This document shows, one piece after another, positions 34,001 through 41,703 of a stretch of 64,000 nt of DNA (positions are counted from its first letter, which is position 1; each line of letters opens with the position of its first letter). The notes beneath the pieces are model-generated. The model did not search any database, was not told the origin of the DNA, and saw nothing but the letters and a program-made list of their open reading frames with translations. The position numbers were made by a program, and so were the translations under genes. This DNA comes from Acanthaster planci (taxonomy: Eukaryota > Echinodermata > Asteroidea > Valvatida > Acanthasteridae), in contig NW_019091379.1 of the NCBI RefSeq assembly GCF_001949145.1, forward strand, positions 1,960,534 through 2,024,533, given 5' to 3'.

Positions 34001-35908
34001 ATTCAGAAATGAGCGCTTAGTTTTCCTGCTATTTGGGGGTATTTTCGTTCAATAAAAAATATTTTCGTGGCTAACCCCCCATAAAATTGAAACGGAAAGT
34101 GATTTTCTGGCCATAATCTTGAATTTCCAGTGAACCTCTTCACGAGAGTCAACAGACGGTGCTATTTCGGTCCGATTTTGCACTATTTTCTAAAGTGGGT
34201 GCGTATTTGGTGTAGTGCAACCCTAGCTTCTGACGAAACTGCTTTGTTGACTATTAGGGCGAAAAATGAAGCGTGAGGTTGCAGAGATGGTGGCTTGGGA
34301 GAAGGGGAAATGCCAAGATTATCTGGCTGAACAGAAGGCAGTTAATGCAACAAAAATGAAGATGGAACATATTGAAAAGCGGTAAGTTCCACAGGAAATG
34401 TAGGAAATGCTCTTTCCATCAGTAATATTGGGGATAGCCTTATGTGTATCTTGACGTCTCAAGTAATATTTTGAGCCAGCATCCATCTCCACCAACCCTG
34501 GTTCTGCCAGGAAAGTTGCACAGATGATATCTCTTGTTTTCTCCAAGGTAGATGTTTTTACTTTTCGCAACCACATTGATACGAGTGTGTCAGGTTTCCC
34601 CATATCAACTCATCGTTGGAAGACGGGGTTTTAGCCACACTTTATATCTTTTGCTGTACATCAGTGACTGATGTCATTGAAACTTTGGTTGTAGACTTAT
34701 ATATGTACGGTCATTAGTATTTTCCACTACCAGCCCTTAGCTTTCTCCTTTGTATGGCTGATAATGCATTAAGATTTCTAAGCACCCTGTTTGGACAAAT
34801 TTACATTCTCCAAGAACGTTGCACTGTACATCAAATTGAACCCTTAAAGATAGGTATGTCAAAGGTTGTACCATACGGGCTCAGACAGGACAAGATAATA
34901 CATGTAGATTTTAAGATCAAAAGGGATACCAATCTCTTGCTGTATGACGACCAGTCATACCTACAAGCAAGTGGGAGAGCCTGCACATAAAGCATATCTT
35001 AATCACTGAAGGAGAACAAATGAAATGGGGCAAGAATTTCAGTGCTCCATGTTGACTTTTACACATTTAACAATTGATTTTATTTTACCATTACCACTTT
35101 TGTTATTCCCAGGCTCGAAGACATTTCCTCAAAGATGAACCAGTACTTTGATGGGAACAGTCTCAGTGAATCTCTTAACACTTTGCTGAAGCAGTTGGAT
35201 TTGAGCTACAATAATCCCAGTCCATACAGGACCAGGTACAGTAAAGAGATTCCAGGCATTGCTTTATTTATACCTTTTTAGGATTCTGATATTTACACAA
35301 CATGTGGTTGCCTAGTGGCATGATTTGGTGATGTAACTGAAACGGAGGGCTGCCATATCATGTATCGATGAGCTGCGAGGCAAATGCGAGCACATGTATT
35401 GCGATGCGTCCAGTCTGCCGGCCGTCAGTGCGTCCGGCCGTCAGCTTTTCACTTGTAATGTTAAGATTTTTCTTCTGGGTATTTGGATAATGATATGTGT
35501 GACCTTTGGTTGTGTGTTTTAAACTGGCATTTTATCAATAACAGAACCTAATTATAGGTTATTGCCTTGAATTTGTAGGAAAAACTACATGGGATAAGCA
35601 GACCTAGGCCTATGTATATTCTCAATTTCAAAACCTACATTGTTTCTATGATAGATATTATTAATAGAGCTGTGTAATCATTGATCTGTGATATTTCCTT
35701 TGATACTTGCAGATCACCAGATTCACTGAGTGTGTCGTTCAGCCAAATTCAAGAGATGAATGCTCAACTGGATTTCATTGGGAGTAGAACATCCAGCATC
35801 CAACATCCAGTCCACGCATCCAGCCCTAGAATGATCTTGGTACCCCCCAGAAGTCCACCCAGGAGAAATGACGGGCTGAGATTTGAGAGTAGAGCGCCAA
35901 GAAGTTGA
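13054..35908 (+). CDS. TRPM: TRPM-B: melastatin-type TRP cation channel, near-complete gene (~26 exons)
   Basis: Plasma-membrane cation channel, about 1150 aa from the Met at 15450. Proposed exons: 13054-13067, 13177-13274, 14221-14310 (all tentative); then 15434-15557, 16530-16713, 17467-17678, 17976-18165, 18945-19110, 19618-19802, 20244-20353, 20926-21066, 21572-21625, 22743-22833, 24501-24523, 25401-25633, 26671-26896, 27755-27850, 29606-29707, 29895-30023, 30124-30372, 31174-31348, 32172-32365 (holds N), 33244-33440, 34258-34381, 35113-35235, 35713-35908. Phases agree from 15557 to the stop except across the N gap. Domains: melastatin homology region with [11 protein letters not shown] and HTHFILV, S1-S6, WKFQRY TRP helix, short coiled coil. 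S2 TEEIRQ and S3 NCVD keep the four Ca2+-site residues of TRPM2/4/8. No NUDT9-H or kinase domain. The link from exon 3 to exon 4 is unresolved in phase. Confidence 0.9.
13177..13274 (+). CDS. TRPM-B tentative exon 2 (N-terminal leader)
   Basis: Acceptor TTTTCTCTCCTCAACAG, donor GTAAGT at 13275. The frame is open with incoming phase 2 and outgoing phase 1. It encodes a Ser/His-rich segment beginning [16 protein letters not shown]. No family similarity; TRPM N-terminal ends vary. Confidence 0.45.
14221..14310 (+). CDS. TRPM-B tentative exon 3 (N-terminal leader)
   Basis: Acceptor after TTTTCCTTTTAGAG, donor GTAGGC at 14311. The frame is open from phase 1 to phase 1 and encodes [18 protein letters not shown] and more. 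The phase does not join exon 15434; an alternative acceptor at 15474 would fit. It could belong to another transcript. Confidence 0.4.
15434..15557 (+). CDS. TRPM: TRPM-B exon: start of melastatin homology region
   Basis: Acceptor TTTGCATGCAG at 15423-15433 (or 15474), in-frame ATG at 15450, donor GTAAAA at 15558, outgoing phase 0. Encodes a Ser/Glu-rich leader, then [18 protein letters not shown], which aligns in style with the KYVRVS region opening the TRPM N-terminal domain. Confidence 0.7.
16530..16713 (+). CDS. TRPM: TRPM-B exon: MHR1, LPKLLI motif
   Basis: Acceptor TTTCTCGTCTGTCCAG, donor GTAAGT at 16714. Incoming phase 0, outgoing phase 1. Encodes [20 protein letters not shown] and later GLVKTVLSN, matching the first beta-alpha motif of the TRPM melastatin homology region. 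Confidence 0.9.
17467..17678 (+). CDS. TRPM: TRPM-B exon: MHR2
   Basis: Acceptor TTGCCTGAACTAG, donor GTAAAC at 17679. Incoming phase 1, outgoing phase 0. Encodes [20 protein letters not shown] and [12 protein letters not shown], equivalents of the TRPM GAWI-TGG-HTGVM and IGVA motifs. Confidence 0.9.
17976..18165 (+). CDS. TRPM: TRPM-B exon: MHR, HTHFILV motif
   Basis: Acceptor CTTTTATCTAG, donor GTAAGC at 18166. Incoming phase 0, outgoing phase 1. Encodes [20 protein letters not shown], the strongly conserved N-H-x-HFILV-D segment of TRPM N-termini, then an amphipathic helix ending in WKIEG. Confidence 0.9.
18945..19110 (+). CDS. TRPM: TRPM-B exon: MHR3, LLFGG motif
   Basis: Acceptor CTCGATGTCCCAG, donor GTGAGT at 19111. 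Incoming phase 1, outgoing phase 2. Encodes [20 protein letters not shown] and [19 protein letters not shown], the TRPM LEGGPGT / PCVVVEGSGR-like region. A diverged relative of this exon lies at 40699-40832. Confidence 0.9.
19170..19302. mobile_element. MITE family 1, copy 2 (internally deleted)
   Basis: Lies in a TRPM-B intron. Right half matches the full-length copy at 5271-5456 closely (GACCCAATGCGCGTTYGGAAAGG... to CGCTATTGTGAATCGCC). The left terminus is decayed (GGGCATTACACAATAG) and about 50 bp of the left interior is missing. Confidence 0.8.
19618..19802 (+). CDS. TRPM: TRPM-B exon: MHR3/4
   Basis: Acceptor TGGTAATTTAACAG, donor GTAAAA at 19803. Incoming phase 2, outgoing phase 1. 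Encodes [20 protein letters not shown] and ends [10 protein letters not shown], matching the TRPM DVAILQALLKA segment. Confidence 0.88.
20244..20353 (+). CDS. TRPM: TRPM-B exon: [16 protein letters not shown] motif
   Basis: Acceptor TTTCAATCGCTGCAG, donor GTAAGT at 20354. Incoming phase 1, outgoing phase 0. Encodes [19 protein letters not shown], the TRPM LAVAWNRVDIARSEIF equivalent. Confidence 0.9.
20926..21066 (+). CDS. TRPM: TRPM-B exon: MHR4, PDFVKLF motif
   Basis: Acceptor TTTCGGTTGATAG, donor GTAAGT at 21067. Both phases 0. Encodes [20 protein letters not shown] and LKELYNK, equivalents of the TRPM KPEFVKLFLENG and LYLYE motifs. Confidence 0.9.
21572..21625 (+). CDS. TRPM: TRPM-B exon, 54 nt
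   Basis: Acceptor TTTGTTAACTGCAG, donor GTAAGA at 21626. Phases 0/0. Encodes [15 protein letters not shown]. The position in the chain suits the variable segment after the LYLYE motif. Confidence 0.7.
22225..22275. repeat. hairpin in TRPM-B intron
   Basis: Perfect 12-bp inverted repeat CCAGTCCCACGT / ACGTGGGACTGG with a 27-nt spacer. No terminal duplication or relatives found in the window. Confidence 0.6.
22743..22833 (+). CDS. TRPM: TRPM-B exon: MHR4 late helix
   Basis: Acceptor CTTATTTTTGTAAAG, donor GTTGGG at 22834. Incoming phase 0, outgoing phase 1. Encodes [18 protein letters not shown], comparable to the TRPM VLRELLGDF helix. Confidence 0.75.
22981..23012. repeat. short hairpin repeat, copy 2
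   Basis: CAGTCCTCCAACAGGTGAAG followed by GATTGAGGACTG; stem CAGTCCTC/GAGGACTG is perfect. Same wording as 12587-12622, about 10 kb upstream. Confidence 0.65.
23110..23868. mobile_element. foldback element with ~95-bp terminal inverted repeats
   Basis: The left arm 23110-23205 and right arm 23771-23868 are near-identical when one is reverse-complemented; for example GTTGAACAAGTAACTGTTCC is matched by GGAACAGTTACTTGTTCAAC. The arms contain short internal echoes (TTCGACATT, TTGAACAAG, TTGAATAAG). The interior of about 565 bp carries no convincing transposase and has one ambiguous base at 23739. It sits in a TRPM-B intron. Confidence 0.85.
24026..24215. repeat. ACTTG-rich degenerate repeat, copy 1
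   Basis: About 190 bp made of degenerate repeats of GACTTG with variable spacing, opening with ACCCGAGTCACTTGACTTGG. Relatives in the window lie at 31620-31735 (inverted), 39355-39450 and, briefly, near 45080. Intronic. Confidence 0.7.
24501..24523 (+). CDS. TRPM: TRPM-B microexon, 23 nt
   Basis: Acceptor GACTCAATCCTTAG, donor GTAAGT at 24524. Incoming phase 1 and outgoing phase 0 fit both neighbours exactly. Completes a Gly codon, then R-N-Y-N-L-Y-D. It would supply the short LRSLYK-like segment before the next exon. Small size makes it less certain than its neighbours. Confidence 0.6.
24524..25400. other. TRPM-B intron, no other feature seen
   Basis: About 880 bp of AT-rich intron. No open frame with recognisable content and no inverted repeat longer than about 10 bp noticed. 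Confidence 0.5.
25401..25633 (+). CDS. TRPM: TRPM-B exon: pre-S1 region
   Basis: Phase-0 acceptor GGGTTTCAAAG at 25390-25400; a better-looking acceptor TTCATGCAG at 25420-25428 would need incoming phase 1. Donor GTATAT at 25634, outgoing phase 2. Encodes [19 protein letters not shown] and FWKLGKP, the TRPM PIRDLLIWAIVQNR segment, then a helix of Ala/Leu/Gln. Confidence 0.85.
26671..26896 (+). CDS. TRPM: TRPM-B exon: pre-S1 helices
   Basis: Acceptor TTTCCAATTTTCAG, donor GTTAGA at 26897. Incoming phase 2, outgoing phase 0. Encodes [20 protein letters not shown] and [17 protein letters not shown], matching the TRPM WGKTTCLQLALEAKDMKFV and FLTKVWWG motifs. Confidence 0.92.
27755..27850 (+). CDS. 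TRPM: TRPM-B exon: S1
   Basis: Acceptor TTGCTTTGTGTCGCAG, donor GTATAT at 27851. Phases 0/0. Encodes [17 protein letters not shown], a hydrophobic membrane segment, followed by a run of lysines. Confidence 0.85.
27851..29605. other. TRPM-B intron, 1.75 kb
   Basis: Contains a strong-looking acceptor (TTTTTTCCATTGCAG at 28597-28611) and an open + strand stretch at 28741-28860 that resembles an exon but cannot join in phase. A 152-codon frame on the opposite strand (28622-29080) has no recognisable motif. None was accepted as a gene. Confidence 0.55.
29606..29707 (+). CDS. TRPM: TRPM-B exon: S1-S2 linker with APVVSF motif
   Basis: Acceptor CTTTATTTTGATAG, donor GTAAAT at 29708. Phases 0/0. Encodes [19 protein letters not shown], the TRPM FFTAPVVVFHLN signature that opens S2. 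Too short to stand out as an open frame. Another AG at 29650 would also keep the frame. Confidence 0.82.
29895..30023 (+). CDS. TRPM: TRPM-B exon: S2 with Ca2+-site residues
   Basis: Acceptor TTTTTCCATTCTAG, donor GTATAT at 30024. Phases 0/0. Encodes a hydrophobic stretch and ends [10 protein letters not shown]. The second E and the Q match the S2 Ca2+-coordinating E and Q of TRPM2/4/8. Confidence 0.93.
30124..30372 (+). CDS. TRPM: TRPM-B exon: S3, S4 and S4-S5 linker
   Basis: Acceptor TTTTGTCTCCATAG, donor GTGAGG at 30373. Phases 0/0; 249 nt. Encodes [15 protein letters not shown] (S3, with the N-x-x-D Ca2+ pair), then S4 [15 protein letters not shown] and the linker [11 protein letters not shown], all typical of TRPM. 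Confidence 0.94.
31174..31348 (+). CDS. TRPM: TRPM-B exon: S5, pore helix and filter
   Basis: Acceptor CTTCATCACACAG, donor GTAAGT at 31349. Incoming phase 0, outgoing phase 1; 175 nt as in TRPM-A. Encodes [18 protein letters not shown] and [16 protein letters not shown], with the same YGELF filter wording as TRPM-A. Confidence 0.94.
31620..31735. repeat. ACTTG-rich degenerate repeat, copy 2 (inverted)
   Basis: Contains CAAGTCAAGTCGCAAGTCAT-like wording, the reverse complement of the GACTTG repeat at 24026-24215. Intronic. Confidence 0.65.
32172..32365 (+). CDS. TRPM: TRPM-B exon: outer pore and S6, interrupted by an N gap
   Basis: Acceptor ACACAAAATAG, donor GTAAGT at 32366. Incoming phase 1, outgoing phase 2. 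Left of the gap it reads [14 protein letters not shown], with an N-x-T sequon; right of it [18 protein letters not shown] and NLLIAML (S6). The two sides are in different frames across the 61 N, so the gap length is not literal. If the exon matches TRPM-A (145 nt) the true gap is 12 nt. Confidence 0.88.
32215..32275. other. assembly gap (61 N) inside a coding exon
   Basis: 61 N within the TRPM-B outer-pore exon. It probably hides the second outer-pore cysteine. Confidence 0.97.
32680..33110. mobile_element. foldback element with GCGTCAAC-rich inverted arms
   Basis: Left arm 32681-32729 has four copies of AGCGTCAACA or GCGTCAAC; right arm 33071-33103 has three copies of the complement GTTGACGC. 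The arm sequences read as inverted repeats around an interior of about 340 bp with no convincing coding frame. It lies in the TRPM-B intron after the S6 exon. Confidence 0.75.
33244..33440 (+). CDS. TRPM: TRPM-B exon: TRP helix
   Basis: Acceptor GGTTCACACTTTAG, donor GTAAGT at 33441. Incoming phase 2, outgoing phase 1; 197 nt as in TRPM-A. Encodes [20 protein letters not shown] and [14 protein letters not shown]. Confidence 0.94.
33441..34257. other. TRPM-B intron, nothing noted
   Basis: About 800 bp of intron with no recognisable feature. Confidence 0.5.
34258..34381 (+). CDS. TRPM: TRPM-B exon: charged linker
   Basis: Acceptor TTTGTTGACTATTAG, donor GTAAGT at 34382. Incoming phase 1, outgoing phase 2. 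Encodes [20 protein letters not shown] and a Lys/Met-rich helix. Nine nt shorter than its TRPM-A partner. Confidence 0.85.
35113..35235 (+). CDS. TRPM: TRPM-B exon: coiled coil
   Basis: Acceptor TTTTGTTATTCCCAG, donor GTACAG at 35236. Phases 2/2. Encodes [20 protein letters not shown], parallel to the LEALSSKMTKHFEG of TRPM-A, then [11 protein letters not shown]. Confidence 0.82.
35713..35908 (+). CDS. TRPM: TRPM-B terminal exon, stop TGA
   Basis: Acceptor TTTGATACTTGCAG; incoming phase 2; stop TGA at 35906-35908. Encodes a Ser/Arg/Pro-rich tail including [18 protein letters not shown] and [10 protein letters not shown]. Tail unlike that of TRPM-A, so the two C-termini have diverged. Confidence 0.78.
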
Positions 35909-36270
35909 ACTAGAAGAAAAGATTGGGGGTTGTCCCGAAAATGGCTCTTTACCTTGATGCATTGAGGCCACCCACGAACTTAACATTAAGTTTGAGGAGA
36001 CATCCAAGAAAAACATCCCACTATAGAGTTAACTTGGCCCCCGTATTCATGTACCACTTCGGTTTGTACTTCACCAGGAGTGTGTGATTTGATTTAATTA
36101 TGTTTTGTCATCGGGAGAAAAGGAGCATAACTCGTATGTTCAGTTTCTGGGGCTATATATACGTATATATAGTAGCGTAGGCAAGAGGAGCAGAGAATAC
36201 AGAAGGTATGAAGAATTTAACTGATAAGGGGGAAGTTGGAATGCTGAATGAAATGAAATCAAGAGAGCGA

Positions 36271-36276
36271 AATAAA
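36271..36276 (+). terminator. possible poly(A) signal of TRPM-B
   Basis: AATAAA, about 360 bp after the TRPM-B stop. The position is plausible, but the hexamer is common in AT-rich DNA. Confidence 0.3.
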
Positions 36277-39200
36277 GGAATATAAATGCCTAACCGGGAT
36301 CTTGAAAATAGATCATTAATACAAAATGGGTGATGAAAAATAGATGATGACAAAATTAAATACTGTTGTAAAAAAGGATTTCAGAAATGACTATTTCAGT
36401 AGACCACTCTCATTTTGCCTATAACTCTTATGGGCGGCCAGAGTTTGCCAAAAATATCACCTTTTGGTTGGATTTCGATTTAACTACCATTTCGTTCAAA
36501 ACGGAAGGTCGTCCCCATGATTTTAAATGGGGTTGTATTTTCATTTAGTATTTAGTAGTGCGTGTGTTATTATCTTGCGTTCTGATAGTTGCGTGGGATT
36601 CATTACGCTTGGTGAATTGTTTTACTTTTGTACCAACGGCCAGCCATAGTTTTTTAGCAGCCGCTTGTAGGAAAAACACGACTGTGACGTCAAAGGAGCA
36701 GACCCTATAAAGCAGTTTCTCCGTACCCTCATTTGGTGATTTTACCAGGCAACAAAAACAAAAATAGGCCTGGCAATATAATCATCATAAAAACCTCTTC
36801 CGTTGCATCTACAACCTTGTGATAATACAGGCTACGTAGGGTAATGGATACAAAAACTATTTTACTGAAAATCAAAAACACTAAAGTATATCGTGTCATA
36901 GTAAAACTATAAACTATATTACTATTCAAAGCTTCACTGCTTTGATAAATATTTCTACGCAGTTAAAGCATTAACTTCAGTTAAATTTCATGCACTGTCA
37001 ACACGTATACTGTTTTACTGTTACATAGAAAAATACACAGACTTTTATTTTGAAGTGTATTATTTTAAACGTCTTTTAATGAAAGGGAAGAGTATTATAT
37101 TTTTGCAAAAAACGTACCTTCAAACGGTAGTGAGTGTTGAATTTCTGGCCACTGTGAAATAGCAGTTTAGAATTTGGGGTTGAGTTTTACAGTTTTATCG
37201 TAGAGGCAAGTTGATGGTTTACACACACTGTTAAGTTCGAAATGCCTGTATTATTTTTCTAGCATATGACAAAATGTAAACCAATAAATCTCGTACCCAA
37301 GAAGATGAATGCTTAGCTGGGTGTGGGGCAAAACGTGCACTCCTTTCTCAAATACACTTTGCGCCCCGAATTTTGCGCATAAGCTTGGGTTTTGAAGTTC
37401 AAATAATATTCTCAATTAATCAAATTAGGTATAATTTACAGAGATATGTATTTCAATGGCTTGGAATACGAACAATGCGCCTTATGAATTTGTACATAAT
37501 AGGCCTTTTATTACCAGTGGTCATGCGTTAACTTACAGGTCTTCGGTTGCTACGAGTGGACACTTTGGTTGCTACGGTTCTTTAGGTCGCAGAGAATCAA
37601 GATGACAAAAATAGCGAATGCCTCGTGACTAGGTCTCTGCCAATCAATATACAGAATCTGAACAATTATCAGACAAACTTAACGCCTTTAGTCAAGGCAA
37701 TACACTCAAAGGAAACCAGTAAATTAGAAATTGCTGATGACACAAACACTTACTGTATATACACGGACGAGTTCGTCAAGATTCAATCGGCATGTGACCT
37801 TCCATAATCATCAAAATGACATTTGAAAATAGTTTCAAAGAAAAATTAAAAATTATGGAGTGTGGCATACGGGGGCAGATCCCGGATTTCTGTCGGCCTG
37901 TGCGAGGAATTTCATGCTTGTGAAAGGAGAATTGTAGTTGTCGCCGTTGAAGGCGTTGAATCTTTTTTTTTTCTTTAACCGGTATCAAAAGTCTTCCAAC
38001 ATAAAAAGTAGGACAACTTGGCAATGAGCGTTTGGGGACCCCCAAACCCCACTCTGGATCGGCAGCTTGACAAAAAATTGGATCTCCGCTCATATTTGTC
38101 CCACATAATGTAGGGCTAGAGAAAGAAGTCTATGTAATGTAGGGATGTAGGACGTATCGAACTCCGGAACGCGGTGTTGCTTTACTGACCCTCTGAAGAG
38201 TTTCGGCGCATTGTTTTTTAGGGTCAGGGTTATCTGTGTCAAAATAAACAGGAAAAGTCCATGAAATTATCCTCAAAAGTTCAGATCAAAGTAGTTGTCT
38301 TAATGGGGAAAGGAGCATTTGCCCCGAGTTTTCTTAGCTACAGGAGAATAACGAAATGTCCACACGTTATTAGTGTTTATGCGTAGGCCCGTAGGCTGGA
38401 TTAGGCCTTGGCCTATGATAATACACTAAGCAAAACATTCCACAGTGTGGCTAGATATAGGCAACAATTCTTCGTCGCGAGAGAGAGTTCCGCTGAAGTG
38501 GTGAAACTTGGAATTGGTCCCCAAAGGAAAACAGAAAATTCCTTCATCGTCTCCCTATTGTGTACCCGCTCTCCTTATCGGCTAGGTTCATTTGTTTAGC
38601 GAGGATTAACGTGCTTCCCTTGAAACCCTGCGATTTGGGGATGATATAATATTAATATAAAAGCTGGCCAAATCTCAACAATTCGAAAAACCTTAGGGCA
38701 CATGGCTTAAGGATTCGCTGAATGGCCAACCTCGTGACAGGGCTAGAACTATCAAACGGATAGTACAATGAGTAGACGCACTGAGTTGACCAATCAGATC
38801 ATCGGATGACAATAAGTCACTTGGGAATTAAATTTAATTAAAATCTGGTACACTGAATTCTTTAAATTCAGGTGAACAAAGTTTGAATCCTCCAGACTAA
38901 AAACACTGTTGCTATACCTCGTGATTTGGGGCAAGCTTTTCCTTAGTTACATAAGAGACACCTTGCAACAATACACTGTTCTCAACGGATAAGAACGGCA
39001 CAAGGGAACCAGTCCATTCCAGAGATGGTGGTCGCTATGCAAAAACTGGGGAATTCAAATTGTTACGTTTATATGCATTCAGATAATACAGTGTACCAGA
39101 TTTTATTCAATTTCAACTCGCAAATGGCTCATTGGCAGATTGGAACGCCCTTGGCAAATAACAAGAACTCGGAAACCCCCAACTGCCCCACTTTACGGCA

Positions 39201-39354
39201 AAAGTAACTTCAAGGCTATATCACGTCGACTTGTGTCGCGTGATAAGTCAGGCAAGTGATGTTAACTTTGCCATCCTTTTCATATTTTCAATTCACATAC
39301 AAGCGTAAATGACCTGTCAATTTATGGCTAAATAATTTCAACGTATACACAGTG

Positions 39355-39450
39355 TTGTTGACTCGGGTCGCTATTTTTTTAAACTCCAGACTGGACTTGA
39401 CTTGGAAAAGAATGACTTGCGACTTAACTTGACAAAATCTGACAAGCTAC
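39355..39450. repeat. ACTTG-rich degenerate repeat, copy 3
   Basis: Begins GTTGTTGACTCGGGTCGCTA and continues with GACTTGACTTGG and ACTTGCGACTTAACTTGAC. It shares GTCGCTATTTTT with copy 1 at 24026. Confidence 0.65.
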
Positions 39451-40433
39451 ATGAACACAACAGGTTTCTTCTAATTCCAAAGAACATTAACTTTTTGGTG
39501 CATCCATCGGCACCTTACCGAGTGATGACTGATTGAAGCATGATTGAAGAGAAGTGCATAAATCCTACAGCTCGACCACTCGCGGTGTACACACACGGAA
39601 CGTGTGTTTGGCTGCAGTCAGGGATACCGATTTTTTCTTCGGACTTTTTTTTATTCTTCTACTTGAAGACCGGTATGTTTTTCTTGAGACCAGAAAAACA
39701 ACTTTTTTTGGTTTTTCCCGCCTTCTTCTAAAATTTGTCTTTAAAAAATCTGATCACCAACTTATAAAAAAAATGCTCGCCGATTGACGCGCGTGTGCTT
39801 ATGCATCCGCATGCGTATGACGTAGCCTCGTGCGACACCATCTGCCCGACATGTCCAAAGGTGGCGACTTTTAGGTCTGCACTGTTGTTGTTTGTTCTGT
39901 TTTGTACCAAACAAACAACAAAAGTTGTCTTTAAAATCTCATTTAGATGAGCTCCCCGATAGAACTAGACAAAGCCGAGGAATTGAGACTAAGGCGACAA
40001 ATGACCTGGTCAAAATCATAGCTACCAGGACGATAGGAGCAAGTCGTGGTCGGTAAAACAAAAGTGGATGTCTACAAAGCATGCTGAAACTTGCAATGCC
40101 CTCTCGGTTCCTTTCTTCCTTCTTCAAAGATGCACACGTTTGAAAAAGGACTTTGAACCATGAGCTCAGAGATCTTAAATACAGTATACCTGTAAACAAT
40201 AAAACCACATGGAATCCTTTTTCAGGTCCGTGTAACTTGTCAGTTTAAACAAGACAAAAATGATTTTACCTAGACGATTGTACTGCAGCTTTGAGATAAT
40301 GTCGAATAGCGGAGGCAGCAGGACAGCGTATATTTGTAACTGAATCGCATGGTTCCAATTTAAACTGCTGCAACAAAAACTAGAAAGTGTCATAAAAAAT
40401 TGAAAATTATGTACAACGATGTGCACTTAAATA

Positions 40434-40547
40434 ATACGGGCGATTCACACGGTCGCCAGATTCATACGGTCGACAGATTTCGCGCATTGTGATTGGCCAA
40501 CGCGTTGCAAACTCTTGGAGATGCACTGCTGTGAAACGCCCGTATTG
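40434..40547. mobile_element. MITE family 1, copy 3
   Basis: Short version with terminal inverted repeats AATACGGGCGATTCACA and (complement) AATACGGGCGTTTCACAG. The interior GATTTCGCGCATTGTGATTG GCCAACGCGTTGCAAACTCT matches the full-length copy at 5271-5456. It lies 150 bp before the TRPM-C fragment. Confidence 0.82.
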
Positions 40548-40698
40548 GCGTGCACGCTTCGTGCGTTTCATATTCTGTCGTAACATGCAATCATTGCAGT
40601 GATTGTATCAATGGTTTGTACAGGTGATAGGCCTGCACTGCATAAGTTTAACCATACTTTTAGTTGGTTTCATCGAACTCATGTTTCCCAACATACAG

Positions 40699-41703
40699 CA
40701 ACCATTCCCTCGGTTGCTCTCCTCTTTGGTGGTGACATCGCGATCTTGGAGACACTCGAGGATGCCGTCAAAAACAACATCCCGATTGAGGTCCTTGCTT
40801 TGATACTGGACGGGCAGCGCCTCTTGCCGGAAGTCAGTATTTGCTTCGCTTGCCATCTTAATGTGCGTTACACCTTTGGGTCGGTGAGCATCATGCAATC
40901 TAGAAATGTAGTTGACACAATGTAAACAAAGTTACATTTGTTGTTAAATTGGTGGTAACTGCTCGGTCATTTAAGTTAAACATTTGACTACTTTCATAGC
41001 ATATGCAGAAATGCTTGATTTGTTTGTTTGTTTTGGCTTTTTCCACATTGTTTGAAAAAATGGGTTCATTTAATTCACATTGTGTAAAAGTCTTTTTAAA
41101 GTTAATAGATTTTTAACTCGGCAATATTTCACCGATTACGACATTTAAATGATCCTGTTATACATGTGGGTAAAAAATGATATCTTTAAAATACTGAAAT
41201 GAATTTGTTGGATGTTACTTAAGCAATTTGTGGCAATTTTGTTTTAAAGAATACAAAGATCCCGTGAATGCAACTCTGATTCTCAACATCACATCTGCTT
41301 CTGTCTGTCAGCACTGATCATTCGTAACTCAAAAGAAACTGGCTTCCTTCGGTGCAATTGTCAAACTACTTAGAATTTATAAAACAAAGAACGGTAGGTG
41401 TTGTGCGCTGTTGAAATAAGGCTTTCAGAATATAGCATATCAGAAAATCCGTTAAAGTTAGGGGAACTGGGGGACAGGAGTCCACTTTCAAATCTTGGCT
41501 TCAGTAGTTTAGTAAGTTCAGTAAGTGGTTTTTTTTTCATGCCTTGTAAATGCAGAAATGAAGAATTCAAAGAAGCGCTAAAAGTCGTAACTGAGAAGTT
41601 ACAGCTGCAAGAATCACGACACGCCCGAATCGTCCACACTGGAAGGTGTGCAGCACCGGAAGGTTTCCAGCAACCACTCAGCAACGCAACTATACGTCAT
41701 TGA
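40699..41703 (+). pseudogene. TRPM-C: fragment of a third TRPM copy (two MHR exons)
   Basis: Exon-like piece 1 (40699-40832; acceptor AACATACAG, donor GTCAGT) encodes PSVALLFGGDIAILETLEDA and VKNNIPIEVL, clearly related to the TRPM-B exon 18945-19110 but lacking about 16 residues before DGQRLLPE. Piece 2 (from 41556; acceptor CCTTGTAAATGCAG) encodes NEEFKEALKVVTEKLQLQES, related to the start of TRPM-B exon 19618, then diverges and runs into a stop at 41701-41703. Piece 1 ends in phase 0 while piece 2 needs phase 2, so they do not join. No other TRPM exon was found on either side. Most likely a decayed duplicate; a rearranged expressed fragment cannot be excluded. Confidence 0.65.

Larger units (their letters stand above)
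35909..40433. other. intergenic, TRPM-B to TRPM-C fragment
   Basis: 4.5 kb without a supported gene. An ACTTG-rich repeat lies at 39355-39450. Other open frames are short, overlap on both strands and lack motifs. Confidence 0.5.
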
